A DNA stretch of 63,398 bases, from assembly GCF_001679645.1 (NCBI RefSeq), contig NZ_LRUN01000090.1:1-63398 (forward strand), read 5' to 3'. Under the pieces are notes generated by a model. That model ran no database searches, was not told the DNA's origin, and worked only from the letters and a program-made list of their open reading frames with translations. Positions within the stretch are counted from its first letter, which is position 1; every line of letters begins with the position of its first letter. Source of the stretch: Pseudomonas bananamidigenes. Its GTDB lineage: Bacteria; Pseudomonadota; Gammaproteobacteria; Pseudomonadales; Pseudomonadaceae. Below, piece by piece: positions 7,658 to 16,205 of the stretch. The translations under genes were made by a program, and so were the position numbers.

Positions 7658-9265
7658 ATGGCTATCCTGCATACCCAGCTCAACCCTCGCTCAGCGGAGT
7701 TCGCCGCCAACAGCGCGGCGATGCTTCAACAAGTCGATGCCCTGCACACCCTGCTGGCCCAGGTAGCCCAGGGCGGCGGTGCGAAAGCGCAGGAGCGTCA
7801 CACCTCGCGCGGCAAGCTGCTGCCACGCGAACGCATCAACCGCTTGCTCGATCCGGGCTCGCCGTTTCTGGAGATCAGCCAGTTGGCCGCCCACGCCGTT
7901 TACGGTGAAGACGTGCCGGCTGCCGGCGTGATTGCAGGAATCGGCCGCGTGGAAGGCGTCGAGTGCATGATCGTCGCCAACGACGCAACGGTGAAAGGTG
8001 GCTCGTACTATCCGCTGACCGTGAAGAAACACCTGCGCGCCCAGACCATCGCCCAGCAGAACCGCCTGCCGTGCATCTATCTGGTGGACTCTGGCGGCGC
8101 CAACCTGCCGCGTCAGGATGAAGTATTCCCGGATCGCGAGCATTTCGGGCGGATCTTCTTCAACCAGGCCAACATGAGCGCCATGGGCATTCCGCAGATT
8201 GCCGTGGTCATGGGCTCCTGCACCGCTGGCGGTGCCTACGTGCCGGCGATGGCTGACGAAGCGATCATGGTGCGCAATCAGGCGACTATTTTCCTCGCCG
8301 GCCCACCCTTGGTGAAAGCCGCGACCGGTGAAGTGGTCAGCGCTGAAGACCTCGGCGGGGCCGATGTGCATTGCAAGACGTCCGGGGTCGCGGACCATTA
8401 CGCCGAAAGCGATGAGCACGCCCTCGCCCTCGCCCGGCGCAGCGTCGCCAACCTCAACTGGCGCAAGCTCGGCGAAGTGCAGCAGCGCACACCGATTGCG
8501 CCGCTGTACGCCAGCGACGAGTTGTACGGCGTGGTATCAGCGGACGCCAAACAACCGTTCGACGTGCGTGAAGTGATTGCGCGGCTGGTCGACGGTTCGG
8601 TGTTCGATGAATTCAAAGCCTTGTTCGGTGCCACGCTGGTGTGCGGTTTCGCTCACCTGCACGGCTATCCGATTGCGATCCTCGCCAACAACGGCATCCT
8701 GTTCGCCGAAGCCGCGCAAAAAGGCGCGCACTTTATCGAGCTGGCGTGTCAGCGCGGTATCCCGTTGCTGTTCCTGCAGAACATCACAGGCTTCATGGTT
8801 GGCCAGAAATACGAGGCCGGCGGCATCGCCAAGCACGGCGCGAAACTGGTGACCGCCGTGGCCTGCGCCAAGGTGCCGAAATTCACCGTGATCATCGGCG
8901 GCAGCTTCGGCGCCGGTAACTACGGCATGTGCGGGCGGGCCTACGATCCGCGTTTCCTGTGGATGTGGCCGAACGCGCGGATCGGCGTGATGGGCGCCGA
9001 GCAGGCGGCCGGCGTACTCGTTCAGGTCAAGCGCGAACAGGCTGAACGCGGCGGCCAAACCTTCAGTGCGGAACAGGAAGCCGAGATCAAGCAACCGATT
9101 CTCGACCAGTACGAAGAGCAGGGTCACCCCTATTACTCCAGCGCACGACTGTGGGACGACGGCGTCATCGACCCGGCGCAGACCCGCGATGTGCTGGCTC
9201 TGGCCCTGTCCGCGTCGTTGAACGCGCCTATCGAACCGAGCCGCTTCGGCGTGTTCCGGATGTGA
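7658..9265 (+). CDS. liuB: Methylcrotonoyl-CoA carboxylase, beta (carboxyltransferase) subunit
   Basis: A 535-residue carboxyltransferase of the crotonase-fold acyl-CoA carboxylase family. With the biotin subunit LiuD it carboxylates 3-methylcrotonyl-CoA to 3-methylglutaconyl-CoA. Visible landmarks are RERINRLLDPGSPFLE near 47-62, YLVDSGGANLPRQDEVFPDREHFG near 142-165 (typical of MCC and geranyl-CoA carboxylase beta chains), GSCTAGGAYVP near 187, and GGSFGAGNYGMCGRAYDPRF near 412-430. Length agrees with MCC-beta. Its place between liuA and liuC favours methylcrotonyl-CoA over geranyl-CoA as substrate. Confidence 0.95.
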   Translation: MAILHTQLNPRSAEFAANSAAMLQQVDALHTLLAQVAQGGGAKAQERHTSRGKLLPRERINRLLDPGSPFLEISQLAAHAVYGEDVPAAGVIAGIGRVEGVECMIVANDATVKGGSYYPLTVKKHLRAQTIAQQNRLPCIYLVDSGGANLPRQDEVFPDREHFGRIFFNQANMSAMGIPQIAVVMGSCTAGGAYVPAMADEAIMVRNQATIFLAGPPLVKAATGEVVSAEDLGGADVHCKTSGVADHYAESDEHALALARRSVANLNWRKLGEVQQRTPIAPLYASDELYGVVSADAKQPFDVREVIARLVDGSVFDEFKALFGATLVCGFAHLHGYPIAILANNGILFAEAAQKGAHFIELACQRGIPLLFLQNITGFMVGQKYEAGGIAKHGAKLVTAVACAKVPKFTVIIGGSFGAGNYGMCGRAYDPRFLWMWPNARIGVMGAEQAAGVLVQVKREQAERGGQTFSAEQEAEIKQPILDQYEEQGHPYYSSARLWDDGVIDPAQTRDVLALALSASLNAPIEPSRFGVFRM

Positions 9266-9278
9266 TCGGGAGAACCTC

Positions 9279-10094
9279 ATGAGCGACTTCAACACCCTCC
9301 AATTGCAAAGCGATCCACGGGGCTTCGCGACCCTGTGGCTGAACCGCGAAGAAAAGAACAACGCGTTCAACGCCGAGATGATCCGCGAACTGATTCTGGC
9401 TTTGGACAAGGTTGCCAGCGACGCCAGCCTGCGCTTTCTGCTGGTGCGCGGGCGCGGCAAACACTTCAGCGCCGGTGCGGATCTGGCCTGGATGCAGCAA
9501 TCGGCCGAACTCGATTACCACACCAACCTCGATGACGCCCGGGAACTGGCGGAGCTGATGTACAACCTCGCCAAACTGAAAATCCCGACCGTGGCCGTGG
9601 TGCAAGGCGCGGCGTTCGGCGGCGCGCTGGGTCTGATCAGTTGCTGCGACATGGCCATAGGTGCCGATGACGCCCAGTTCTGCCTGTCGGAAGTGCGCAT
9701 CGGTCTGGCGCCAGCGGTGATCAGTCCGTTTGTGGTGCAAGCCATCGGCGAACGTGCGACTCGACGTTATGCGCTGACGGCTGAACGCTTTGACGGCCGA
9801 CGTGCGCGAGAAATCGGCTTGTTGTCCGAGAGTTATCCGGCGGCCGAACTTGAGCAGAAAGTCGAACAATGGATCGACAATCTGCTGCTCAACAGCCCTG
9901 CCGCCATGCGCGCCAGCAAGGATCTGCTGCGTGAAGTCGGCAACGGCGCGCTGACCCCGGCCCTGCGCCGCTACACCGAAAACGCCATCGCCCGCATCCG
10001 CGTCAGCCCCGAAGGGCAGGAAGGTTTGCGGGCCTTTTTGCACAAACGCCCACCGAGCTGGCAAGCCACAACCACCACCAAGGAGCCGCATTGA
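9279..10094 (+). CDS. liuC: 3-methylglutaconyl-CoA hydratase
   Basis: A 271-residue crotonase-family hydratase that adds water to 3-methylglutaconyl-CoA to give HMG-CoA, the substrate of LiuE. The oxyanion-hole motifs are GKHFSAGADLAWM near 63-75 and GAAFGGALGLISCCDMAIG near 109-127. The position of the usual first catalytic Glu is Leu-Gly in this branch, as in other LiuC/AUH-like proteins, while the second conserved region FCLSEVRIGLAPAVISP (near 135-150) keeps its Glu. The stop codon overlaps the liuD start by one base, so translation is coupled. Confidence 0.92.
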   Translation: MSDFNTLQLQSDPRGFATLWLNREEKNNAFNAEMIRELILALDKVASDASLRFLLVRGRGKHFSAGADLAWMQQSAELDYHTNLDDARELAELMYNLAKLKIPTVAVVQGAAFGGALGLISCCDMAIGADDAQFCLSEVRIGLAPAVISPFVVQAIGERATRRYALTAERFDGRRAREIGLLSESYPAAELEQKVEQWIDNLLLNSPAAMRASKDLLREVGNGALTPALRRYTENAIARIRVSPEGQEGLRAFLHKRPPSWQATTTTKEPH

Positions 10095-12043
10095 TGAGCG
10101 CACCTGTTCTCACCACCCTGCTGGTGGCCAACCGTGGCGAAATCGCTTGCAGGGTCATGCGCACCGCCAAGGCCCTGGGCCTGACCACCGTTGCCGTGCA
10201 CAGTGCCATCGACCGCGATGCACGGCACAGTCGTGAAGCGGATATTCGCGTCGATCTGGGCGGCAGCAAAGCGGCTGACAGTTATCTGCAGATCGACAAA
10301 CTGATCGCAGCGGCCAAGGCCAGTGGCGCTCAGGCGATTCATCCGGGTTATGGTTTTCTTTCGGAGAATGCCGGTTTTGCCCGCGCCATCGAAGCGGCCG
10401 GCCTGATCTTCCTCGGCCCTCCCGCTTCGGCCATCGATGCGATGGGCAGCAAGTCCGCCGCCAAGGCGCTGATGGAAACGGCTGGCGTGCCACTGGTGCC
10501 GGGCTATCACGGCGAGGCGCAAGATCTGGATACCTTCCGCGATGCCTGCGAACGAATTGGCTATCCGGTGCTACTCAAGGCCACTGCCGGTGGTGGCGGT
10601 AAAGGCATGAAGGTTGTTGAAGATGTCAGCCAACTGGCAGAGGCCCTGGCATCGGCCCAGCGTGAAGCACAGTCGTCGTTCGGCGATTCGCGGATGCTGG
10701 TGGAGAAATACCTGCTTAAACCACGCCATGTGGAAATCCAGGTGTTCGCCGATCAGCACGGCAATTGCCTGTACCTGAACGAGCGTGACTGCTCGATTCA
10801 GCGTCGGCACCAGAAGGTCGTTGAAGAGGCGCCGGCGCCAGGGCTCAGCCCCGAGCTGCGGCGGGCGATGGGCGAAGCGGCCGTGCGTTCGGCGCAGGCC
10901 ATCGGTTATGTCGGCGCCGGTACGGTGGAGTTCTTGCTGGATGCTCGCGGCGAATTCTTCTTCATGGAGATGAACACGCGGCTACAGGTTGAACACCCGG
11001 TCACCGAAGCCATCACCGGTCTTGATCTGGTGGCTTGGCAGATTCGCGTCGCCCGTGGTGAAGCGCTGCCGATCACTCAGGAACAGGTACCGCTGAACGG
11101 GCATGCGATTGAGGTTCGGTTGTATGCCGAGGATCCGTCGAATGACTTCCTGCCGGCCACCGGGCGTCTGGATCTGTATCGAGAATCCGCCGCCGGGCCG
11201 GGGCGCCGCGTGGACAGTGGCGTCGAGGAAGGCGACGAGATTTCGCCGTTCTATGACCCGATGCTTGGCAAGCTGATCGCCTGGGGCGAGGATCGTGAGC
11301 AGGCGCGTTTGCGGCTTTTGAGCATGCTCGATGAATTCGCGATTGGCGGGCTGAAGACCAACATCAATTTCCTGCGGCGAATCATCGGTCATCCCGCGTT
11401 CGCGGCGGCGGAGCTGGATACCGGGTTCATTCCGCGTTATCAGGAGCAGTTGCTGCCCGCGCCTGCTGCGCTGGGCGATGACTTCTGGGACGCGGCGGCA
11501 CAGGCTTTTGCGCAGAGCTTGCCGGGCACGACCCGGGCGGATGACCCGGCTTCGCCTTGGGCACTGCACAGCGGTTTGCGTACAGGTCTGCCACGGGAAA
11601 TCACTTTGCACTTGAGTTGCGAGGGACAGGATCGGGCGCTGACTTTCGGTGCTGGCGGCAGCGCAAAATTGCTCGGCGAGCAACTGGTGATCGAGCAAGA
11701 TGGTTTGCGTCGTCAATATCGTGCGATTCGTCGAGGTGACGCGCTGTACCTGCAATGGGACGGCGAGTTGCGACGCGTTGAAACCTATGACCCTATCAGC
11801 GCGGTCGAAGCCAGCCACAGTCATCAGGGCGGCCTGACTGCGCCCATGAACGGCAGCATCGTGCGCGTGCTGGTGGAGCCCGGGCAAGCGGTTGAAGCCG
11901 GCACTCAACTGGTGGTTCTGGAAGCGATGAAGATGGAGCACAGCATCCGCGCACCCCATGCCGGCGTGATCAAGGCGCTGTATTGCCAGGAAGGGGAAAT
12001 GGTCAGTGAAGGCAGCGCACTGGTCGAGTTGGAAGACGCTTGA
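10094..12043 (+). CDS. liuD: Methylcrotonoyl-CoA carboxylase, alpha (biotin) subunit
   Basis: A 649-residue biotin-dependent carboxylase subunit. It has an N-terminal biotin carboxylase domain (LVANRGEIACRVMRTA at about 8-23, glycine-rich ATP-grasp loop KATAGGGGKGMK near 160-171, EMNTRLQVEHPVTE near 290-303), a linker domain, and a C-terminal biotinyl domain with VLEAMKMEHS; the biotinylated Lys is near residue 613. It carries the ATP-dependent carboxylation of biotin for LiuB. The ATG at 10094 overlaps the liuC stop and has a good AAGGAG site; the in-frame TTG just before it is unlikely to be used. It is the last gene of the liu operon. Confidence 0.95.
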   Translation: MSAPVLTTLLVANRGEIACRVMRTAKALGLTTVAVHSAIDRDARHSREADIRVDLGGSKAADSYLQIDKLIAAAKASGAQAIHPGYGFLSENAGFARAIEAAGLIFLGPPASAIDAMGSKSAAKALMETAGVPLVPGYHGEAQDLDTFRDACERIGYPVLLKATAGGGGKGMKVVEDVSQLAEALASAQREAQSSFGDSRMLVEKYLLKPRHVEIQVFADQHGNCLYLNERDCSIQRRHQKVVEEAPAPGLSPELRRAMGEAAVRSAQAIGYVGAGTVEFLLDARGEFFFMEMNTRLQVEHPVTEAITGLDLVAWQIRVARGEALPITQEQVPLNGHAIEVRLYAEDPSNDFLPATGRLDLYRESAAGPGRRVDSGVEEGDEISPFYDPMLGKLIAWGEDREQARLRLLSMLDEFAIGGLKTNINFLRRIIGHPAFAAAELDTGFIPRYQEQLLPAPAALGDDFWDAAAQAFAQSLPGTTRADDPASPWALHSGLRTGLPREITLHLSCEGQDRALTFGAGGSAKLLGEQLVIEQDGLRRQYRAIRRGDALYLQWDGELRRVETYDPISAVEASHSHQGGLTAPMNGSIVRVLVEPGQAVEAGTQLVVLEAMKMEHSIRAPHAGVIKALYCQEGEMVSEGSALVELEDA

Positions 12044-12083
12044 AAAAGTGGATCGATCCTGCGCAAAGCGAGGATCGATCTGA

Positions 12084-12740
12084 CTAGTATTTGGCCGTTG
12101 CCTGAACCACGACGCCGATTATTCGACACTCGTCGGTAAACAAGGCTCTCGGCCACGTCGGATTGAGCGGCACCAGGTAGCGCTGGCCGCCCTCTTCGAT
12201 CAGTTTGCGGAAAATCGCCTCATCACTGTCCGGCCATTGGACGATCACCAGTTTTCCGGGCTCCGCCTCCAGCGCAGGGTCCACCAGAATCAGCATGCCC
12301 TCCCCAATGCTCTGCCCGGTGGGTGCCGTCATGGCGTTGCCCGCCACCGTGAGCCAGAAGGCCGGACCACGGGCGTGATAATCCGTCAGTTCGAAACGTC
12401 GCTTGTCCTTGCCGCTCGAATAGGCCGGTTGGGCTTCACGGGCCTCGATCGGGGTTTTCCAGTCGCTGACCGGATAGCGAAAGTAAGGGTTGTATTTCTG
12501 GGCCAGCGGCATTTCGTCGTCCTTGTCGACTTGCGGTTCGCGGATGACCAACGCGACTTCCAGATACTCCATGCCCAGCGCTTTAAGCACGCGGTTCATC
12601 TGCGTGACATCGGGCTCACGGCGTTTGTTCAGCCAATGGCCGATTCCACCCTGAGACATGCCGACACGTTCGCCGAGCTCGACTTGAGTGACGTTGAGTT
12701 CACTCATTTTGGCCTTGACCAACTCAATCCATTTATCCAT
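12084..12740 (-). CDS. CI/LexA-like repressor with an inactive protease domain
   Basis: A 218-residue protein with an N-terminal XRE helix-turn-helix (VTQVELGERVGMSQGGIGHW at 17-36) and a C-terminal S24 peptidase-type domain very similar in outline to lambda CI (GNAMTAPTG near 134-142, GMLILVDP, PLNP near 190). In CI the catalytic Ser is in GNSM and the catalytic Lys in FKK. Here those positions are Ala (136) and Arg (178), and no Ala-Gly or Cys-Gly cleavage site is seen in the linker. The start at 12740 fits family length; the longer frame to 12782 has no support. It probably binds the inverted repeat between itself and the divergent DUF6124 gene. No phage genes surround it. Confidence 0.85.
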   Translation of the reverse strand: MDKWIELVKAKMSELNVTQVELGERVGMSQGGIGHWLNKRREPDVTQMNRVLKALGMEYLEVALVIREPQVDKDDEMPLAQKYNPYFRYPVSDWKTPIEAREAQPAYSSGKDKRRFELTDYHARGPAFWLTVAGNAMTAPTGQSIGEGMLILVDPALEAEPGKLVIVQWPDSDEAIFRKLIEEGGQRYLVPLNPTWPRALFTDECRIIGVVVQATAKY

Positions 12741-12784
12741 GTGCGGCACCATACGTCCCCGCCTTCGGCCGGCAAAACACATAT

Positions 12785-12817
12785 TGTAGTATTTAAATTA
12801 TGGTGACAAATACCACA
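12785..12817. promoter_or_regulatory. Inverted-repeat operator between the CI-like gene and the DUF6124 gene
   Basis: TGTAGTATTT (12785-12794) and AAATACCACA (12808-12817) form an inverted repeat with nine of ten bases matched and a 13-base AT-rich centre. It sits 44 bases before the repressor start and about 52 bases before the divergent gene. It is the best candidate binding site for the CI-like protein. Confidence 0.6.
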
Positions 12818-12869
12818 GGTACTATTCTTGGGACACGGATTTGAATCGACCAAGGAGTGACCTTTCACC

Positions 12870-13208
12870 ATGAATATCACCAGCAACGACCTGCCTGACC
12901 TGCAGATGGACACCACTTTCAAGTCACCACAAGGCTGTGCTGCGGCGCAGCGGGCACTGGACTATTACTTGAAACCAACTGTTTCGGAGCCGGATGTGGA
13001 AGAACGTTTTTTCGGTGTGAACAGCAACCTGAGCGGCGAAGAATCACTGGTCCACGCCTCCGATCTGTTGCGATGCGCAGCGGCCACTGCATTCAAGGCT
13101 GCGGACGGCCTGCAGGGCGTCAGTCGGGATCTGGCATTTTCAGTCGTGCACATGGTGGACATGGCACGGGCGATGGTCGATCACTCGCTCGATGGCGGTG
13201 TTCGTTAA
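12870..13208 (+). CDS. DUF6124 (formerly DUF3077) family protein
   Basis: A 112-residue small protein. The segment AAQRALDYYLKPT near residues 21-33 and the later pattern HASDLLRCAAATAFKAADG with DLAFSVVHMVDMARAMVD match the Pseudomonas-restricted family of about 110-130 residues known only by domain number. No signal peptide or membrane segment is seen and the C-terminal half looks helical. Many pseudomonads carry several copies; the function is unknown. A good AAGGAG site precedes the ATG. It shares an intergenic operator with the divergent CI-like regulator and is followed by a PrrF-type RNA. Confidence 0.8.
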   Translation: MNITSNDLPDLQMDTTFKSPQGCAAAQRALDYYLKPTVSEPDVEERFFGVNSNLSGEESLVHASDLLRCAAATAFKAADGLQGVSRDLAFSVVHMVDMARAMVDHSLDGGVR

Positions 13209-13269
13209 TGCGGGTGTGCGGGCGGAGGAAAGAATTTTCCAATCGCGCAGATAAAAACGTTTGACTTGC

Positions 13270-13288
13270 AAATGATAATGATTACTAT
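13270..13288. promoter_or_regulatory. Fur box of the PrrF-type RNA
   Basis: AAATGATAATGATTACTAT contains the NATNAT repeats of a Fur box and is framed by TTGCAA arms (13266-13271 and 13288-13293). It lies directly in front of the RNA start, where Fe-Fur would block transcription. Confidence 0.8.
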
Positions 13289-13295
13289 TGCAAGC

Positions 13296-13406
13296 AACTG
13301 GTCGCGAGATCAGTCGATGGACCAGAGACCTCAGGTCGGTCTTCTGGACTATCTCCTCATCAGGCTAATCACGGTTTTTGACCCGGCTTTTTGCCGGGTC
13401 TTTTTT
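13296..13406 (+). ncRNA. prrF: PrrF-type iron-responsive small RNA
   Basis: The sequence starting AACTGGTCGCGAGATCAG and containing CTCCTCATCAGGCTAATCACGG (about 13352-13373) followed by a GACCCGGC hairpin and eight T residues corresponds to the PrrF small RNAs of Pseudomonas as I recall them. PrrF is made when iron is scarce and pairs, with Hfq, to mRNAs of iron-containing proteins such as sodB, acn and sdh; the CATCAGGCTAATCACGG segment is the conserved pairing region. Length is about 110 nt, as expected. A Fur box is immediately upstream. Whether this is copy 1 or copy 2 cannot be told. Confidence 0.88.
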
Positions 13407-13408
13407 TT
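13380..13408 (+). terminator. Intrinsic terminator of the PrrF-type RNA
   Basis: GACCCGGC/GCCGGGTC form an eight-base stem, followed by eight T residues. Confidence 0.9.
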
Positions 13409-13685
13409 GCCAGTTTTCTGGCTTATGGCTTCAGGCTAATGAAGTCTTTGGATGCTGCAAATTCGATGGCGCGGATGATATCAAAAGCACATCGTCTGGC
13501 AAGGGAACCCCGGCAGTATTGAGGGAAAGTAATGCCAATCAGCACTTGAGAATCAATCGCACAGCTACTAAGCTGCACCCGCGTCATGGAAGACGCCCCC
13601 CCGCCACACCCCGCAATTTCACTCGGTTTCACCCTTGTCTTGCGTGTAAAGTAGCCGCCATAAAAATCATATTCAGGAACCGATT
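13409..13685. other. Intergenic stretch with no supported gene
   Basis: Between the PrrF terminator and the carboxypeptidase gene. A 69-codon minus-strand frame exists at 13423-13632 but has no recognisable family, no ribosome site and awkward composition. The last 40 bases (GTAAAGTAG and a weak AGGAA) are the likely leader of the carboxypeptidase gene. Confidence 0.5.
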
Positions 13686-14837
13686 ATGACCGTGGCCAAA
13701 TCTTCGTTCGACATCAGCGCCAACTTCGACAGCGGCAACATCCAAGTCATCGATATCAGCAATCCGCTCAACCCGGTTCTGGCAATTCGGCCAGATACCC
13801 GCAGCGCTCATTTCCAGTGGTTCCACTTCAAGGCCAGCGGCCTGCATGTTCATCAGGAACACTGGTTTCGCCTGGTCAATGCCAGCCAGTCCTCCTACAA
13901 CAAAGCCTGGACGGGCTATCAGGCCGTCGCGTCCTACGATCACGTCAACTGGTTCCGTATTCCGACCCAATTCGAAGGCGACAGCCTGCGTTTCTGCCTT
14001 GAGGCCGAACAGACTCACGCCTGGTTCGCCTACTTCGAGCCGTACAGCCGCGGCCGTCACGACTGGTTGATCGAGCAAGCGTTGACCAAGGCCGGCTGTG
14101 AACTGCTGGCCACAGGCAAGAGCGTCGAGGGCCGCGACATTCAGCTGTTGCGCAAGGGCACCGGCGCCGAAGGCCGACGCAAGATCTGGATCATCGCCCA
14201 GCAACATCCCGGCGAACACATGGCCGAGTGGTTCATGGAAGGCGTGATCGAACGTCTGGAACATCACAACGACCCAGAGCTGAACAAACTGCTGGAAAGT
14301 GCCGACCTGTATCTGGTGCCGAACATGAACCCGGACGGTGCCTTCCACGGCCACCTGCGCACCAACGCCATGGGCCAGGACCTGAACCGCGCCTGGCAGA
14401 ACGCCTCTCAGGAAGTCAGCCCGGAAGTCCTGTTCGTACAACAGCAGATGGAAAAATACGGCGTCGATCTGTTCCTCGACGTACACGGCGACGAAGAAAT
14501 CCCTCATGTGTTCACCGCCGGTTGCGAAGGCAATCCTGGCTACACTTCGCGAATCGAGAAACTCGAAGAGCACTTCCGCAGCCACCTGAAACACACCACC
14601 AAAGACTTCCAGACCAGGTACGGCTACACCCGCGATGAACCGGGTCAGGCCAACATGACCCTGGCTTGCAACAGCGTTGGCCAGAAATTCGACTGCCTGT
14701 CGTTGACCCTGGAAATGCCGTTCAAGGATCACGATGACGCGCCGAACCCGCTCACCGGCTGGTCAGGCAAACGCTCGAAGCAATTGGGCAAGGACGTGCT
14801 GACCACCATCGCCAACATGGTCGACACTCTGCGCTGA
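13686..14837 (+). CDS. M14-family zinc carboxypeptidase (cytosolic carboxypeptidase-like)
   Basis: A 383-residue protein of the AGBL/CCP branch of M14 carboxypeptidases. An N-terminal beta domain of about 120 residues precedes the peptidase domain, as in that branch. Zinc ligands are in QQHPGEHMAEW (His and Glu near 174-177) and FLDVHGDEEIPH (His near 267); MGQDLNRAW near 235 gives the substrate-binding Asn-Arg, and LTLEMPFKD near 343 the catalytic Glu. There is no signal peptide, so it acts in the cytoplasm. The physiological substrate of bacterial members is not established. It stands alone, with its own terminator downstream. Confidence 0.9.
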   Translation: MTVAKSSFDISANFDSGNIQVIDISNPLNPVLAIRPDTRSAHFQWFHFKASGLHVHQEHWFRLVNASQSSYNKAWTGYQAVASYDHVNWFRIPTQFEGDSLRFCLEAEQTHAWFAYFEPYSRGRHDWLIEQALTKAGCELLATGKSVEGRDIQLLRKGTGAEGRRKIWIIAQQHPGEHMAEWFMEGVIERLEHHNDPELNKLLESADLYLVPNMNPDGAFHGHLRTNAMGQDLNRAWQNASQEVSPEVLFVQQQMEKYGVDLFLDVHGDEEIPHVFTAGCEGNPGYTSRIEKLEEHFRSHLKHTTKDFQTRYGYTRDEPGQANMTLACNSVGQKFDCLSLTLEMPFKDHDDAPNPLTGWSGKRSKQLGKDVLTTIANMVDTLR

Positions 14838-14861
14838 TCCTCACCTGTTCTGTGTCATATG

Positions 14862-14892
14862 AAAGATCGCAGCTGTGTCTGCGATCTTTTTT
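14862..14892 (+). terminator. Intrinsic terminator after the carboxypeptidase gene
   Basis: AGATCGCAG/CTGCGATCT form a stem followed by a run of T residues, 25 bases after the stop codon. Confidence 0.85.
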
Positions 14893-14987
14893 TTGCGCTG
14901 CACACCGACCCAATCAGGTTGCAAAACAAAACCAGATTATCTACCGTCATTCCAGTTTCCAATTGAAACCAGAAAAGGAATCAGGAC

Positions 14988-16196
14988 ATGATCGCGCAAA
15001 AACTTGGCAGTGGCGTCGTACTGCTGTTCGCCATTGCCTGCGGCCTGGCCGTGGCCAACGTGTATTACGCGCAACCGCTGCTGGACGCCATGGCCGACGC
15101 CTTCAACCTGTCGCCCGCGAGCATCGGCATCGTCATCACGCTGACCCAGGTCGGCTATGGTGTAGGGTTGTTATTGCTCGTGCCGCTCGGCGATCTGCTG
15201 AACCGTCGCCGCTTGATCGTCACGCAAACCCTGTTATCCGTCGCCGCATTGCTGATGATCGCCCTGGCCGGCAACGGCACCTGGCTGCTGATCGGCATGA
15301 CCCTGACCGGTCTGCTCGCCGTCGTCACTCAAGTGCTGGTGGCCTATGCCGCAACACTGGCCATCCCGGCACAACGCGGACACGTCGTCGGCGTGATCAC
15401 CAGCGGCATCGTGGTCGGCATTCTGCTGGCACGCACCGTGGCCGGCGGGATGGCGGATCTGGCCGGCTGGCGGGCGATTTATCTGCTGTCGGCGGGACTG
15501 ACGCTGGTCATGGCCCTGCTGCTGTTTCGCGTGCTGCCCAAGGATGAGAGCCAGCAACCGGCGACGTCCTACGCAGCCTTGATGACTTCGGTGTTCAGCC
15601 TGTTTCGTGAGGAGCCAGTGCTGCGGCAACGAGCGATACTGGCCTTGCTGACCTTTGCCAGCGCCATGGTGCTATGGACGCCAATGGTGTTGCCGCTCGC
15701 CGCCCCACCGCTGTCGCTTTCCCACAGTGAAATAGGACTTTTCGGGCTGGCCGGTGCGGCCGGTGCACTTGCGGCTGCAAGAGCCGGACATCTGGCGGAT
15801 CGAGGTCTGGGGCAATGGGTCAGCGGCTTTTCGTTGCTGCTCATGCTCGGTTCATGGCTGCCGATTGCGTTTACCCAATCGTCATTGTGGGCGCTGTTGC
15901 TCGGGGTGATCACTCTGGATCTGGGCTTGCAGGCTGTGCACGTCACCAGCCAGAGCATGATCTACAGCGTTCGCCCGCAGGCACAGAGCCGACTGACTGC
16001 CGGCTACATGCTGTTTTATTCGGTCGGCAGCGCCGTCGGTTCAATCGCTTCGACGGCCATGTATGCCTGGGCAGGATGGCCCGGTGTCTGCTGGCTCGGC
16101 GCCGGGATCAACATCGTCGCGTTGCTTTACTGGTGGCGAACGCTCGCACCGCAAAAACGTGGCGAGCAGATCTGCTCACTCGCCACGCCGCAATAG
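14988..16196 (+). CDS. MFS transporter (drug:H+ antiporter type)
   Basis: A 402-residue inner-membrane protein with about 12 hydrophobic segments. The N-terminal half has the NVYYAQPLLDAMA segment after TM1 and the MFS motif-A region LLVPLGDLLNRRRLI near 64-78, both typical of YgaY/YbjJ-like proton-coupled efflux carriers. The cytoplasmic loop between TM6 and TM7 is short (about residues 185-205). The ATG at 14988 follows a clear AAGGAAT site. The exported compound cannot be inferred. The gene converges on the cytochrome b561 gene, with nine bases between stops. Confidence 0.88.
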   Translation: MIAQKLGSGVVLLFAIACGLAVANVYYAQPLLDAMADAFNLSPASIGIVITLTQVGYGVGLLLLVPLGDLLNRRRLIVTQTLLSVAALLMIALAGNGTWLLIGMTLTGLLAVVTQVLVAYAATLAIPAQRGHVVGVITSGIVVGILLARTVAGGMADLAGWRAIYLLSAGLTLVMALLLFRVLPKDESQQPATSYAALMTSVFSLFREEPVLRQRAILALLTFASAMVLWTPMVLPLAAPPLSLSHSEIGLFGLAGAAGALAAARAGHLADRGLGQWVSGFSLLLMLGSWLPIAFTQSSLWALLLGVITLDLGLQAVHVTSQSMIYSVRPQAQSRLTAGYMLFYSVGSAVGSIASTAMYAWAGWPGVCWLGAGINIVALLYWWRTLAPQKRGEQICSLATPQ

Positions 16197-16205
16197 TGCG
16201 CGGAA

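Noticed and set aside
12084..12740. The CI-like gene as marker of a prophage
   Set aside because: No integrase, attachment repeats or phage structural genes are nearby; the neighbours are chromosomal in type.
13423..13632. A 69-codon minus-strand frame between PrrF and the carboxypeptidase gene
   Set aside because: No ribosome site, no recognisable family and no supporting codon pattern; chance frame.
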